NCBI RefSeq assembly: GCF_041346925.1
Contig: NZ_CP166840.1
Span: 2,475,001-2,539,000 of the forward strand
From: Agaribacterium sp. ZY112
GTDB lineage: Bacteria; Pseudomonadota; Gammaproteobacteria; Pseudomonadales; Cellvibrionaceae
Reading direction: 5' to 3'
Length of the DNA: 64,000 bases
The translations under genes were made by a program, and so were the position numbers. The notes beneath the pieces are model-generated. The model saw nothing but the letters and a program-made list of their open reading frames with translations. It did no database searches and was not told the DNA's origin. Of this stretch, positions 19,075 through 28,803 are shown piece after piece (the stretch's first letter is position 1; every line of letters begins with the position of its first letter).

Positions 19075-20079
19075 ATGTCTAGCATTCGTTTAAACAAATA
19101 CATTAGTGAGAGTGGTATTTGCTCACGTCGGGAGGCCGACCGCTTTGTAGAGCAGGGTAATGTTTATATTAACGGGCGCCGTGCCACGATAGGTGATCGT
19201 GTAGAGTCGGGTGATAGAGTAAAGGTGAACGGGCAAGAGATTGAGCCGCGTCAAGCCGAAGATATGATCTTTATTGCCTTAAACAAGCCAGTGGGTATCG
19301 TTAGTACGACCGAAAGCAGTGAGCGAGATAATATTGTTGATTTTGTGCGCCACAGTACACGTATATTCCCGATTGGCCGTTTAGATAAAGATTCACAAGG
19401 GCTTATCTTTCTAACAAACAACGGTGACTTGGTTAATAAAATCTTGCGCGCTGGCAATCAGCATGAAAAAGAGTACCTAGTAACGGTTAATAAACCGCTT
19501 ACTGAGAAGTTTATTCAAGGTATGGGCTCTGGTGTGCCCATACTCGGTACCCATACGAAAAAGTGCAAGATAAAGCGTGAATCGGATACGGTTTTTCGCA
19601 TTACCTTAATAGAAGGTCTGAATAGACAGATTCGCCGTATGTGTGAGTACTTTGATTTTGAGGTACTGAAACTTGAGCGCGTTCGGATTATGAATGTCAG
19701 CCTCAAGGGCTTGGCTCTGGGAGAGTGGCGCGATTTAACTGAAAAGGAGCTCTCGGTTTTATTGGATATGGTCAAAGACTCAAGCGGCCAAGCTGAAGCA
19801 TCAAAGAATAAAAAGAAAGCGAAAAAGCCGGCGACTGGCCGACCATGGTATGCCGAAAAACCTAAAGAGGCTGGCTCATCTCAAAAAGATAGTCGAGGTG
19901 GGCGAGGGCGCGGGAAAAGCGCCTCATCCAAAGCTGGTGCTAAGAGCAGTGGCGGCAAAGCCGGTGGGGGAGCTAATAAAGGTCGTGGTGCTAAAACGAG
20001 TAGTCCAGGAAAGAATAACTCTAGTAAAGGCCGGGGGCCATCTAAGCGTGCAGGAACGAGCCGCTCTCGCACTCGCTAA
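19075..20079 (+). CDS. rluF: 23S rRNA pseudouridine synthase RluF
   Basis: Converts U2604 (and tRNA-Tyr U35 in E. coli) to pseudouridine. An S4 RNA-binding domain covers residues 1-60 ([20 protein letters not shown]). The catalytic domain follows, with Asp104 in [18 protein letters not shown] and the second motif [16 protein letters not shown] (about 181-196). Residues about 237-334 form a low-complexity, Gly/Ser/Lys/Arg-rich tail, probably disordered and RNA-binding. It is the first gene outside nif, on the same strand, with a 224-base spacer in front. Confidence 0.93.
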   Translation: MSSIRLNKYISESGICSRREADRFVEQGNVYINGRRATIGDRVESGDRVKVNGQEIEPRQAEDMIFIALNKPVGIVSTTESSERDNIVDFVRHSTRIFPIGRLDKDSQGLIFLTNNGDLVNKILRAGNQHEKEYLVTVNKPLTEKFIQGMGSGVPILGTHTKKCKIKRESDTVFRITLIEGLNRQIRRMCEYFDFEVLKLERVRIMNVSLKGLALGEWRDLTEKELSVLLDMVKDSSGQAEASKNKKKAKKPATGRPWYAEKPKEAGSSQKDSRGGRGRGKSASSKAGAKSSGGKAGGGANKGRGAKTSSPGKNNSSKGRGPSKRAGTSRSRTR

Positions 20080-20282
20080 TGGTCTGTGGTGACGAGGGCA
20101 TTTTAATAAACTGTGCACTGTTTGGAGCTTCGGCTTAAGCCCTCATCATTTTCACAGGGCTGTTTATCAGCCGTATATCTAAAAGGCCATACTAGAGTTA
20201 TTTGATTATTGCTGAGTTAATGCCTTTTACAGCCTTGTATAACAAGCGTTAATAAGCTCTATTTAACCCGTACTTTTGCGAA

Positions 20283-20819
20283 CTATTGATAAACATAGCT
20301 ACCGCGTAGGTGCATAAGATTGTTGTGGTTATCAACAAGCTGAAACAGTGCTTCAAACTTTTCACCCACTACGGCGACGGTCTCATCGCCATTCTCTGAG
20401 CTGTAGCGGGCACCGTTGATAACATCAACAAGCTCTTCTTTTACGTTGTCCATTTGCTTGAAGATGGCATCTGTTGTCTTTTTATCGTTAAAAATACGCT
20501 GATCTTTAGTGGCACTAAAGTAAGTGTCACATTCGCCAAGCCAGTCTTTTCGCTGGTCTATCAATTGCACGATGTTTTTTATTGGGCCTTTGTAGCGGGT
20601 GTTGAAGCGAGTGGTGCTATATGACTGTAAGTTTTGCATGTCCGTCGTTATAAAGTCATGGCGCAGGCCTTCACAGTATTCCCAAGTAAGATAGCTTGGG
20701 AATTCGATGTTTTTTTCGCTTTTGACTTGCTCACGCATACAACTTTCGTCACATGCATAGCTAGTGGCTGTAACGGTAGAGAATAGACCGAGGGCTAACA
20801 GCTTTGTCAGTTTCTTCAT
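20283..20819 (-). CDS. Exported protein of unknown function
   Basis: 178 residues starting with a clear signal peptide (MKKLTKLLALGLFSTVTATSYA, cleavage before CDESC). The mature part has cysteines in CDESCMREQ, WEYCEGLRH and LGECDTYF, probably disulfide-bonded in the periplasm, and is otherwise mixed helix. AGGTTAG precedes the start on the minus strand. I do not recognise the family. It stands alone between rluF (convergent) and the SirB2-like gene, with about 190 bases on each side. Confidence 0.75.
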   Translation of the reverse strand: MKKLTKLLALGLFSTVTATSYACDESCMREQVKSEKNIEFPSYLTWEYCEGLRHDFITTDMQNLQSYSTTRFNTRYKGPIKNIVQLIDQRKDWLGECDTYFSATKDQRIFNDKKTTDAIFKQMDNVKEELVDVINGARYSSENGDETVAVVGEKFEALFQLVDNHNNLMHLRGSYVYQ

Positions 20820-21009
20820 AGAACTAACCTGCCTTTATATGTGTTTTTATTAGAATTATTTAGTACTACTGTGACCCATTTAACGTTTGTGTTTGGTCTG
20901 TGTCAACACTTTTAGGTGTGAAAATAGTAAGAAGCTTCTTACAGGTGCCGCAGAGACGCCTGTAAGATCTAAAGAGTTTTAGTGGAGGGGAATTTAGCTC
21001 TGAAAGTTA

Positions 21010-21393
21010 TTAAAACGTTAAAAAGCTGAGGGCGGGTTTGTTGATGGCAAGCCAAACAATGGTAAAGACACTCAGGAGGGCAAGGCTGCTTGTGATGAGT
21101 CTCGCTTGCTTCTTACGCATGGCAAGTAGGCCAAACATTATATAGCTACCTAAGAGCACGAGCTTTAGCGCTAACCAGTTAGGTAGGTATTGGTGGTAGT
21201 GTAAGATCAGCATCATTCCTATACCGCTGATCATCATCAGGTTATCAATCAGGTGTGGCAATATACGTACTATGCGCTTTTTCAACAGTTCGTTTTGTTT
21301 ACGTAGCCAACTCAAGCGCACACAAAAAAGCATTACGCTCAGTACAACACACCAAACGTGCAGGTGCTTCAGTAAGATAAAGGTAAGAGTCAT
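21010..21393 (-). CDS. SirB2-like integral membrane protein
   Basis: 127 residues with four predicted membrane helices: HLHVWCVVLSVMLFCVRLSWL (about 10-30), LIDNLMMISGIGMMLILHY (about 48-66), LALKLVLLGSYIMFGLLAM (about 73-91) and a last one near LLSVFTIVWLAI. The His at 10 and 12, His65 and the overall pattern match SirB2 (PF04247), whose function is unknown. It follows the DUF4202 gene by 12 bases and is probably co-transcribed with it and the FNR gene. Confidence 0.85.
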   Translation of the reverse strand: MTLTFILLKHLHVWCVVLSVMLFCVRLSWLRKQNELLKKRIVRILPHLIDNLMMISGIGMMLILHYHQYLPNWLALKLVLLGSYIMFGLLAMRKKQARLITSSLALLSVFTIVWLAINKPALSFLTF

Positions 21394-21405
21394 AGGGCTG
21401 AGGGC

Positions 21406-21987
21406 TTAACTTAACGCCTTTTGAATCAACTCAAGCATGGCTGCTTGGTAGTTAAGCTTGAGCGCTGCACTATGGCCTTGCTCGCTCATTTTCGCCCAAG
21501 TCTTTTGAATGATATCAATAAGCTTGGCTTCGTCGTGCTTGGTAGCAAAGTCATCCAGGTAATATTGTAGAAAAACTAAACAAATAACATCTTCAAGGCA
21601 CTGACTTTCGGCGTCTCGTTTTATACCACGCTTTTGCACAAGATATTTAACGCGATCAATGCTGTCGGCATCGTAACCAGCTTCTTCCATTAGCTCTGCT
21701 GTACGTTGAGCGTGGAAGAGGCCTAGATTGGCACGCCACTTTTTATAGCCTGTACGACCTTCTGGGTAGTCACTGCGAGGAGAGCGCCAGCGCTCTATGT
21801 GCTGGGCGCGAGCTGCTATCTTTAAGGCTTCAGATGCCGAGGTATCAAAAGCCTCAAGCATAGACGTCATACGTTGGCTGTAGAGAAGCTCTTTTGAGAT
21901 CTGTTGGCCGTTGTCTTCTTCTAAATTGGGGTCGAGAGCATTCGCCGCGTCTATAAGCGCGTTAACGCGTTCAAAATAGTTAGTCAT
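21406..21987 (-). CDS. DUF4202 domain protein
   Basis: 193 residues, helical and soluble. It has an HD-like set of motifs (ARAQHIERWRSPRSDYPEGR, LGLFHAQRTAELMEEAGYD, CLEDVICLVFLQYYLDDFA) typical of the DUF4202 family. The spaced His and Asp suggest a metal site and possibly hydrolase activity, but that is inference; no function is known. It lies 5 bases after the FNR-type regulator and 12 bases before the SirB2-like gene. Confidence 0.82.
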   Translation of the reverse strand: MTNYFERVNALIDAANALDPNLEEDNGQQISKELLYSQRMTSMLEAFDTSASEALKIAARAQHIERWRSPRSDYPEGRTGYKKWRANLGLFHAQRTAELMEEAGYDADSIDRVKYLVQKRGIKRDAESQCLEDVICLVFLQYYLDDFATKHDEAKLIDIIQKTWAKMSEQGHSAALKLNYQAAMLELIQKALS

Positions 21988-21992
21988 TCGTA

Positions 21993-22757
21993 TTAGTCTT
22001 TACAGCTGCTTAGTGAGCTTGAACGCAGGGCATCAATATCATTAATTTGGATGTGTTTCTTATCCAAAGTGATGATGCCGCTTTTATTTAAGCGAGTAAA
22101 AATACGACTTACAGTCTCGATGGTTAGACCAAGATAATTACCAATGTCCGAACGGCTCATCGGCAAGTGAAATTCTTTGGCTGATAAACCACGATATTGG
22201 TTGCGAGTGGCAATAGAAAGTAACAGGGCGGCAAGGCGCTCTTCTGCGCTGTTCTTGCTGAGCATGGTGATAAGTTGCTGTTCTTCAGCGATCTCCTTAC
22301 TCATTAGCTGGAAGAAGCGACGTTGTAGTGTTGGGATTGCAACGCTGAGCTCTTCAAGGCGGCTAAAAGGAATTTCGCAAACAGCGGCGGTTTCTAAAGC
22401 GATGGCCGAGTTACTGTGTAGGTTAGTAGCAAGCCCATCAATGCCAATGATTTCACCAGGAAGGTGGAAGCCGGTAATTTGTTCTATCCCGTCCTCAGTG
22501 ATCTTAACGGTCTTGACTGCACCTGAACGCACGGCGTAGACAGATTTAAAGGCCTCGCCCGCGTGATAGAGGTGGTCTTTTTTCTGTAAAGGACGGCCGC
22601 GTTGAATAATACTGTCGAGTTTATCGATATCTTCAATTTCAAGGCTAATGGGTAAGCAAATACCAGCTAAACGACAGTCTGCGCAGTTGGTTTGAGGAAG
22701 ACCCGCACCAGCACCGGCGCCAGAACATGAAGAGGAAGAAGCAAGCTGTACAGTCAT
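21993..22757 (-). CDS. anr: Anr/FNR-type oxygen-sensing transcription regulator
   Basis: CRP/FNR-family regulator with an oxygen-labile 4Fe-4S cluster. The likely ligands are Cys25, 28 and 34 (CADCRLAGIC) and Cys127 (AAVCEIPF), the FNR arrangement. A cAMP-binding-like beta roll spans about 45-150 and a long dimer helix about 150-175. The winged helix has MSRSDIGNYLGLTIETVSRIF, whose E-x-x-SR recognition residues read TTGAT-N4-ATCAA. The first 24 residues are a Ser/Gly/Ala-rich leader. Downstream genes are DUF4202 and SirB2; upstream is the HemN-like gene. Confidence 0.94.
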   Translation of the reverse strand: MTVQLASSSSCSGAGAGAGLPQTNCADCRLAGICLPISLEIEDIDKLDSIIQRGRPLQKKDHLYHAGEAFKSVYAVRSGAVKTVKITEDGIEQITGFHLPGEIIGIDGLATNLHSNSAIALETAAVCEIPFSRLEELSVAIPTLQRRFFQLMSKEIAEEQQLITMLSKNSAEERLAALLLSIATRNQYRGLSAKEFHLPMSRSDIGNYLGLTIETVSRIFTRLNKSGIITLDKKHIQINDIDALRSSSLSSCKD

Positions 22758-22817
22758 TTGTCTAAGACCCTAATACGTATGCAATTAATTGCTCTAATTT
22801 TAGCGCTTTATGCGCCA

Positions 22818-23630
22818 CTAAGATAGGGGTCTTTGATGCAAAGGTAGTTGGCCTTTTTCGATTTCCTCTAAGTAGTGACCAATGTCGCTGAAGTTCGTCA
22901 AACGTAGAGAGCCAAATTTACTGCTAGCACCTGGACCAAGGTTTAAATGGTCGGTGCTCACTTCAATTAAATCCTCTTTAAACAAGGTGGTTTGTTGCTC
23001 GATGTCTTTTTCACCAAGTGGGTAGGTGGTCGAGCCAATATAAATATAATCTGGAGAGTAGCGATCACGCATAACACGTATGCTCTTACGCAGGTTTTCA
23101 ACCCCTTCGCTGTGCTGTATTTGTACCCCAACACGTGCAAACTTGTAGGTTCGCGCTTCATCGATGGGCTCTTCAAGCATTTGTAGCTGGTCAGATTGGG
23201 CGTGTTCAATAGCTAATTGGCAGTGTTGAAAGCTTAAACCGCGAAGTAGGGCAAGTACTTCTGTTTGGGCATCATCGGGCGATAGTACCACTCGGTAAAG
23301 GGCGTCACTGATATCAAATTTACTTGCGATACCGTGAATAATACCGGTGATATCAAAAGGGTGTAGAAAGGCTCCGCTGTAATGCAGCTCTATACAGCTG
23401 ATCTTTCGTCGGCCAAGGGCTTTATGCCAAAGCTTTAATTCTTTTTGTAGGCTGAGGCCTATTTCACTTTGTTCAGCGAGTAGCTCTAAACCTTGTTGGG
23501 CATCGATAATGATGGCCATAGGCTTATTGCGGCGCAGCTCAAAACGGTGGCGCAGACTGGCGTCACACAAGCTTATTTCTTCTCGTGATTGCAAACTAAT
23601 AATGGTCGCTGGATTAGTGGGGGTATTCAT
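22818..23630 (-). CDS. HemN-like protein lacking the radical-SAM cluster motif
   Basis: 270 residues resembling oxygen-independent coproporphyrinogen oxidase in parts: ELHYSGAFLHP with ASKFDISDALYRVVLSPDDAQTE in the barrel, YSPDYIYIGSTTYP, and LNLGPGASSKFGSLRLTN like the HemN LGxGAxS region. It has no CxxxCxxC motif, so it should not cleave SAM; its cysteines are isolated. HemN is about 457 residues, so this is also short. A perfect FNR box lies just upstream and the FNR gene just downstream. Heme-related or regulatory function is inference. The start at 23630 has no SD. Confidence 0.6.
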   Translation of the reverse strand: MNTPTNPATIISLQSREEISLCDASLRHRFELRRNKPMAIIIDAQQGLELLAEQSEIGLSLQKELKLWHKALGRRKISCIELHYSGAFLHPFDITGIIHGIASKFDISDALYRVVLSPDDAQTEVLALLRGLSFQHCQLAIEHAQSDQLQMLEEPIDEARTYKFARVGVQIQHSEGVENLRKSIRVMRDRYSPDYIYIGSTTYPLGEKDIEQQTTLFKEDLIEVSTDHLNLGPGASSKFGSLRLTNFSDIGHYLEEIEKGQLPLHQRPLS

Positions 23631-23648
23631 AGCAACAGTCTATGTCTG

Positions 23649-23663
23649 AGCCGCTTTGCGGCT
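23649..23663 (-). repeat. Inverted repeat between FNR box and HemN-like gene
   Basis: AGCCGC (23649-23654) and GCGGCT (23658-23663) around a three-base spacer, directly next to the FNR box. It could be the loop of a terminator for the upstream sirtuin gene or a second operator; it has no T-run. Confidence 0.4.
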
Positions 23664-23677
23664 TTGATTAGGATCAA
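23664..23677 (-). promoter_or_regulatory. FNR/Anr box
   Basis: TTGAT-TAGG-ATCAA, a 10 of 10 match to the FNR consensus half-sites. Its centre is about 40 bases upstream of ATG 23630. If it acts as a class II activator site, transcription would begin almost at the start codon. Confidence 0.8.
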
Positions 23678-23717
23678 GCTGCGGTGGGGCTAACAGAGGC
23701 TTGTTACAAAATAGTAA

Positions 23718-24416
23718 CTAGAGGCGGAACATCTGGGGCACAAGCTCACTGGCAAGGCCGCGATGCTTTTCGCTAAACCAAGGGCTATTGCTGTTTTCTA
23801 AGTTCAGCTCGATAGTTTCTGCACCAGCACTGTTGGCATGGCTGACGAAGCCTGCAGCAGGGTAAACATTACCCGATGTGCCGATTGCTACGAATAAGTC
23901 ACATTGGGTGAGAGCGTGTTCAATGGCTCTCATATGATAAGGCAGTTCACCAAACCAGACGATATCGGGTCTGATATGGCCAAGTTTATGGCATTTGGGG
24001 CAAAGGCTTTCTTTGAACATTGGCAGTAGCCACTCAAAGCGTTCGCTGCATGCGGTGCACAGGCCTTTAAGCAGTTCACCATGCATATGAATAACCTTGT
24101 TTGCTCCTGCTCGTTCTAGTAGATCATCCACGTTTTGGGTTATAAGCGTTATTTTTGAGGGGTGGCGATGTTGGAAATCGGCCAAAGCTTGGTGGGCTGC
24201 ATTGGGTTTGGCTTGGGCAAGTTGAGCCCGGCGCTCATTGTAGAAATGAAGTACGGTTTCAGGGCTGCGTTCGAAGGCTTCGGGGCTACAAACATCTTCG
24301 ACTTTATGGCCTTCCCATAAACCATCGGCGTCGCGAAAGGTCTTTAAGCCCGATTCAGCGCTGAGGCCAGCGCCACTTAATACAACAATATGTTGGAAGT
24401 CTCGGGCTTGTAACAT
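23718..24416 (-). CDS. cobB: NAD-dependent protein deacylase, CobB type
   Basis: Sirtuin removing acyl groups from lysines using NAD. NAD-binding GAGLSAESGLKTFRD, TQNVDDLLERAG and the catalytic His in HMHGEL are present. The zinc site has Cys pairs in GLCTACSERF and SLCPKCHKLG. FYNERRAQL has the Tyr and Arg that define SIRT5/CobB-type desuccinylases. I prefer ATG 24416, just after the trhP stop (24421-24423); ATG 24443 in frame would overlap trhP by 23 bases. Probably in an operon with trhP. Confidence 0.93.
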   Translation of the reverse strand: MLQARDFQHIVVLSGAGLSAESGLKTFRDADGLWEGHKVEDVCSPEAFERSPETVLHFYNERRAQLAQAKPNAAHQALADFQHRHPSKITLITQNVDDLLERAGANKVIHMHGELLKGLCTACSERFEWLLPMFKESLCPKCHKLGHIRPDIVWFGELPYHMRAIEHALTQCDLFVAIGTSGNVYPAAGFVSHANSAGAETIELNLENSNSPWFSEKHRGLASELVPQMFRL

Positions 24417-24420
24417 GGTG

Positions 24421-25767
24421 CTACTCTTGCGTCGGCTCTGCATATCTCATTAATAAAGCGTAGCTTAAGCTAGTATCGCTGACCGCGTTATCACCGATCA
24501 CTTCATCTAGGTTTAACTCAACTAGGTGGCCTGAACCTGGGGCAACCTCGATCGCTTCACTGTGCTTGTTGCGAAGTGCGCTTAAATCAAAGCTGCGATT
24601 ACCCTCGGGGGTGACCAGTTGCAGGCGGTTGCCAATTGCAAAACGGTTTTTAACATCAATGCGTAGTAGGTTGTTGCCTCTGTCGAAGTCGAGAACTTCA
24701 CCAACAAATTGTTGATTGGGGTTGTTAGATACTCCGGTTTCGTAATTTTGGTATTCCTCGGGCACATGGCGGCGGTAAAAACCTTCGGTGTAACCGCGGT
24801 TGGCTAGGTGATCGAGTTCGGCCATCCAATTCATATCAAATTTTTCACCGCGTTCAGCTGCGTCAATTGCGGTGCGATAGATTTGCGCGGTACGGGCGGC
24901 GTAATAATGGCTTTTAGTGCGCCCTTCAATTTTTAAACTTTCTATACCAAGCTCGACCAAGCGTTGAACATGCTGGACTGCGCGCAGGTCTTTGCTGTTC
25001 ATAATATAGGTTCCGTGCTCGTCTTCATAAGCTGGCATGTACTCACCTGGGCGATGCTTTTCTTGTAGTAAGACAGGGGCGGGTTCGTCCTCGGGAGTCC
25101 AAATTGGCGTTTCGCTACTGGCGATTAAATCACCGGTTTCGTTTTCTTTCGCCTCATGTACGTTGTATTGCCAGCGGCAGCTGTTTGTACAAGCGCCTTG
25201 GTTCGAATCTCGGTGAGTCATATATCCGCTTAATAAACAGCGGCCACTATAAGCAATACAAAGAGCGCCATGTACAAAGACCTCTAGTTCAACATCAGGG
25301 CATTGCTGACGAATTTCAGCGATCTCATCAATACTGAGCTCACGGCTTAGAATGACTCGTTTAATCCCGTTCTGAGCCCAAAACTTTACGGTTGCGTAGT
25401 TGACGGCGTTGGCCTGCACACTTAAATGAACTTCTTGATCAGGCCAATTTTCACGTACAAGCATGATCAAGCCCGGATCACTCATAATCAAAGCGTCGGG
25501 TTTCATTTCTATAACGGGCTCTAAATCGCGTAAATATGAGCGAACCTTGTCGTTATGAGGGCTTAAATTGGAAGCTAGGTAGAACTTCTTACCCATTGTA
25601 TGGGCTTCTGCAATTGCCGCTCCGATATTCTCTATCTTGTTAAATTCGTTATTGCGCACGCGCAAGCTATAGCGAGGTTGGCCGGCATAGACTGCATCTG
25701 CGCCATAGGCAAAGGCGTAACGCATGCTTTTAAGGGTGCCGGCGGGGGAGAGAAGTTCGGTAGGCAT
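24421..25767 (-). CDS. trhP: tRNA U34 5-hydroxylation protein TrhP (YegQ, U32 family)
   Basis: Peptidase-U32-family protein that uses prephenate for 5-hydroxyuridine formation at wobble U34 of tRNA. It starts TELLSPAGTLKSMRYAFAYGADAVYAG. It has the U32 signature EVFVHGALCIAYSGRCLLS, followed by CTNSC, which together give the four cysteines of the family Fe-S site. Also MNSKDLRAV, SLKIEGRTKSHYY and a C-terminal barrel domain. 448 residues, normal for YegQ. Confidence 0.94.
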   Translation of the reverse strand: MPTELLSPAGTLKSMRYAFAYGADAVYAGQPRYSLRVRNNEFNKIENIGAAIAEAHTMGKKFYLASNLSPHNDKVRSYLRDLEPVIEMKPDALIMSDPGLIMLVRENWPDQEVHLSVQANAVNYATVKFWAQNGIKRVILSRELSIDEIAEIRQQCPDVELEVFVHGALCIAYSGRCLLSGYMTHRDSNQGACTNSCRWQYNVHEAKENETGDLIASSETPIWTPEDEPAPVLLQEKHRPGEYMPAYEDEHGTYIMNSKDLRAVQHVQRLVELGIESLKIEGRTKSHYYAARTAQIYRTAIDAAERGEKFDMNWMAELDHLANRGYTEGFYRRHVPEEYQNYETGVSNNPNQQFVGEVLDFDRGNNLLRIDVKNRFAIGNRLQLVTPEGNRSFDLSALRNKHSEAIEVAPGSGHLVELNLDEVIGDNAVSDTSLSYALLMRYAEPTQE

Positions 25768-25803
25768 ATATCAATACTGCTTGTGTGGTTTCTTCAAAGG
25801 GCG

Positions 25804-26634
25804 CTAGTTTAAGGCCTGAAGCGATGAATCGCCATGTTCTTTAAAGCGAATTAAGTAGCGTTGGGGCCAGAGCTTGCCTGTTATCCAGAATGCTTGTCGT
25901 GTTTCGTCCCAAGCAATACCGTTTAATACGGCTTCAGGGGTGTTGAGCTTGAGCTTATGGCGCAGGCAGCTGAGATCCCATTTACCTTCAACACGTCCGT
26001 CTTGGGGATTGATTTTGTAAATATGGTCATCGTGCCAAACATTGGCCCAAATGTAGCCTTGAGCCCACTCCAGCTCATTGATCTTATTAAGTGCTTGTTG
26101 CTTGTGCTTGACCTTGATGCTTCGCTGAGTACTAAAATCATGCTCGTTAAGGAAGCGTAAGGTAGCACTGCCATCACTGGCAATAAGTTGTTGGCCGTTG
26201 CTTGTTAGGCCCCAGCCTTCGTATGCCAGTTTATAGCTTGTTAAGTGTTCAAAATTTTTATCGAGCTTATAGGCTAGGCCCGCTTTCCAAGTAAGTAGGT
26301 AATAATGACCTTCGTGTAGGCTAAAACCTTCAGCAAATTGAGACTTGGGTAGGTATTTGCGTGTACTGTGCGGCGAGTTATTGGCAGTTTCTGTTGAATT
26401 ATTAAGTGGTATTTTACTTATAAAAGAATGACCAAAACCACCACTGCTAACAAGTAGAAAATCGCCGTCTACAAATAAACCTTGGGTGAAAATACTGGGT
26501 TCGAAGCTCTGCTCTTGTAGGACTTCCCATTGCTCTTGCTTTTGCGTTTCCGCCTGAAGGGGCAGTGCCCAAAAGCTGAATATAAAAGTCAGCGTTCTTA
26601 GAATGCTGCTGGTGCTTGTAGGTGAAGAATACAT
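25804..26634 (-). CDS. Glutaminyl-peptide cyclotransferase
   Basis: Exported enzyme that turns N-terminal Gln into pyroglutamate. A signal peptide is followed by ETQKQEQ; the N-terminus is TFIFSFWALPLQAET. The beta-propeller family motifs (PF05096) are present: FTQGLFVDGD (about 50), AYEGWGLTSNGQQLIASDG, NELEWAQGYIWANVWHDD, VLNGIAWDETRQAFWITGKLWP at the end. 276 residues. It lies 36 bases upstream of trhP on the same strand. Likely periplasmic or a lipoprotein-free secreted form. Confidence 0.9.
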   Translation of the reverse strand: MYSSPTSTSSILRTLTFIFSFWALPLQAETQKQEQWEVLQEQSFEPSIFTQGLFVDGDFLLVSSGGFGHSFISKIPLNNSTETANNSPHSTRKYLPKSQFAEGFSLHEGHYYLLTWKAGLAYKLDKNFEHLTSYKLAYEGWGLTSNGQQLIASDGSATLRFLNEHDFSTQRSIKVKHKQQALNKINELEWAQGYIWANVWHDDHIYKINPQDGRVEGKWDLSCLRHKLKLNTPEAVLNGIAWDETRQAFWITGKLWPQRYLIRFKEHGDSSLQALN

Positions 26635-26846
26635 GCTCTGGGGCTCATATTTTTATAAGCCTATTCTAAGCTTTTGACTTTGCTTTGGGGGGAATAAACT
26701 GACTTTAAATCAAATAAAGTGCTTATCGCTTAATACCTTGCTTTACATCATGTCTTTGCTCTACTAAGGCGCTCTGGCAGGACTATGCTGAAAATGGAGT
26801 TGTTATTTTTCGTTCGTAGTTTTTAGTTCATAGTAAGGAGTCTGCT

Positions 26847-28463
26847 ATGAGTATGAGAAAGTTAAGCGTCGATCTTAGTCAATATGGCATAAGCGGTGTT
26901 ACAGACGTCGTTTATAACCCGAGTTTTGAACAGCTATTTGAAGAAGAGACCAAGGCCAGTTTAGTTGGCTTTGAGAAAGGTATCGTGACGGATAATGGTG
27001 CCGTTGCTGTGCGCACGGGGGAGTTCACTGGTCGCTCACCCAAGGATAAATATATTGTCTTAGACGATACCAGTCGTGAGCACCTGTGGTGGGACACCGA
27101 GCAAGCCCATAATGACAATCATGCTATCAGTCCTGACATTTGGGCTGCTCTTAAATCTTTAGTGACCGAACAACTCAGTGAGAGCCGTTTATTTGTGGTC
27201 GATGCCTATTGTGGCAGCCATGATAGTACTCGTTTAAAAGTCCGTTTTATTATGGAGGTTGCTTGGCAGGCCCATTTTGTAAAAAACATGTTCATTCGCC
27301 CCACCGAAGAAGAGTTAGAAAACTTTGGTGAACCTGATTTTGTTGTGATGAATGCGTCTAAAACCACTAATCCCAACTGGCAAGAGCAGGGCCTTAATTC
27401 GGAGGTGTTTGTTGCTTTCAACATGAGTGAAAAGGTTCAGATCATCGGTGGCACTTGGTATGGCGGTGAAATGAAGAAAGGCATGTTTTCAATGATGAAC
27501 TACTATCTGCCTTTACATCATATGGCTTCGATGCACTGTGCTGCCAATATGGGGGAAGACGGCGATGTGGCGATATTTTTTGGTTTAAGTGGCACAGGTA
27601 AAACCACCTTATCAACAGACCCTAAGCGCAAACTGATTGGTGATGATGAGCACGGTTGGGATGATGATGGCATCTTTAACTTTGAGGGTGGCTGTTATGC
27701 CAAGACAATCTTTTTAGATAAAGACAGTGAGCCCGATATTTACAATGCTATTCAGCGTAACGCCTTACTTGAAAATGTGGTGCTTAATGCTGATAACAGT
27801 GTTGACTACGATGATGCATCAATCACTGAAAATACCCGAGTTAGTTATCCTATTTATCATATCGAAAATATTGTTAAACCGGTCAGCTGTGGGGGCCATG
27901 CTAGCAAGGTGATCTTTTTAACGGCGGATGCTTTTGGGGTTCTTCCTCCTGTATCTAAGCTTGATCACGAGCAGTGTAAATACCATTTTTTAAGTGGCTT
28001 TACTGCCAAACTTGCCGGTACGGAACGAGGCATTACCGAACCTGTGCCTACGTTTTCTCCCTGTTTTGGTAAAGCTTTTTTAACCTTGCACCCTATAAAA
28101 TACGGTGAAGAGTTAATTGCTCGAATGGATGCGGTTGGAGCCAAGGCCTACCTTGTAAACACCGGTTGGAATGGTAAGGGCAAACGTATCTCTATTAAGG
28201 AAACAAGGGCTATTATCGATGCCATTTTGGATGGCTCGATAGAAACCGCTGCTTGTGAAACGTTGCCCATTTTTAACTTACGTTATCCCACGGAGTTACC
28301 AAGTTGCCATGGTGAGATCTTGGACCCACGTGCTAGCTATGCCAATGGCAGCGAGTGGCAAGTGAAGGCCAAAGACTTAGCTGGACGTTTTATTGCCAAT
28401 TTTGCCAAGTTTGCTGACTCGGCTGAGGCCAAGGCCTTGGTTGAGGCTGGACCTCAGCTTTAG
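26847..28463 (+). CDS. pckA: Phosphoenolpyruvate carboxykinase (ATP)
   Basis: Gluconeogenic enzyme: oxaloacetate + ATP to PEP + CO2 + ADP. 538 residues, the length of E. coli Pck[15 protein letters not shown] (substrate site), [16 protein letters not shown] with metal ligands, the P-loop [11 protein letters not shown], and [21 protein letters not shown] (kinase-2-like) are all intact, and the C-terminal [19 protein letters not shown] is present. AAGGAG precedes ATG 26847. Alone on the plus strand. Confidence 0.98.
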   Translation: MSMRKLSVDLSQYGISGVTDVVYNPSFEQLFEEETKASLVGFEKGIVTDNGAVAVRTGEFTGRSPKDKYIVLDDTSREHLWWDTEQAHNDNHAISPDIWAALKSLVTEQLSESRLFVVDAYCGSHDSTRLKVRFIMEVAWQAHFVKNMFIRPTEEELENFGEPDFVVMNASKTTNPNWQEQGLNSEVFVAFNMSEKVQIIGGTWYGGEMKKGMFSMMNYYLPLHHMASMHCAANMGEDGDVAIFFGLSGTGKTTLSTDPKRKLIGDDEHGWDDDGIFNFEGGCYAKTIFLDKDSEPDIYNAIQRNALLENVVLNADNSVDYDDASITENTRVSYPIYHIENIVKPVSCGGHASKVIFLTADAFGVLPPVSKLDHEQCKYHFLSGFTAKLAGTERGITEPVPTFSPCFGKAFLTLHPIKYGEELIARMDAVGAKAYLVNTGWNGKGKRISIKETRAIIDAILDGSIETAACETLPIFNLRYPTELPSCHGEILDPRASYANGSEWQVKAKDLAGRFIANFAKFADSAEAKALVEAGPQL

Positions 28464-28803
28464 CTGTTTGTGGCATACGACCATGTCTAAGGCTCAGCAG
28501 GCTTATGCTTGCCATGCAGAGTGGCCTTGGGGATAAGTTTTATTGAGTCGGGCAAGGGCAAACCAGTCTATAGGGGCTTATAAATATGCCGCTATACACT
28601 TTGTTTGGTATCTCGATAATTTATTATTTCTATTGTCTAGCGACTTGTATTGCCTACAGCGATCTGTACTTCGCTTCTTTACATCGTTTTATTTACTCTC
28701 TTTTTTTGCCTCAAGCAGGTTCAAGAAACGATGGGGCTTGTATATTTACACCGAGCTTTTAGCCCTTTGATGTAAACTAAGGTTTTTGTGTGCGGAGAAC
28801 CCT
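28464..28803. other. Intergenic region, pckA to m5U methyltransferase
   Basis: About 340 bases. A 75-codon frame from TTG 28543 is hydrophobic and lacks an SD or a known pattern; I do not call it. No convincing terminator or promoter is visible. Confidence 0.5.

Noticed and set aside
19850..20092. Overlapping frames in the rluF tail
   Set aside because: They are out-of-frame readings of the Gly/Ser/Lys-rich tail; the RluF frame is clearly the coding one.
28543..28770. A 75-codon hydrophobic frame between pckA and the methyltransferase
   Set aside because: TTG start without SD, no known pattern; likely chance.
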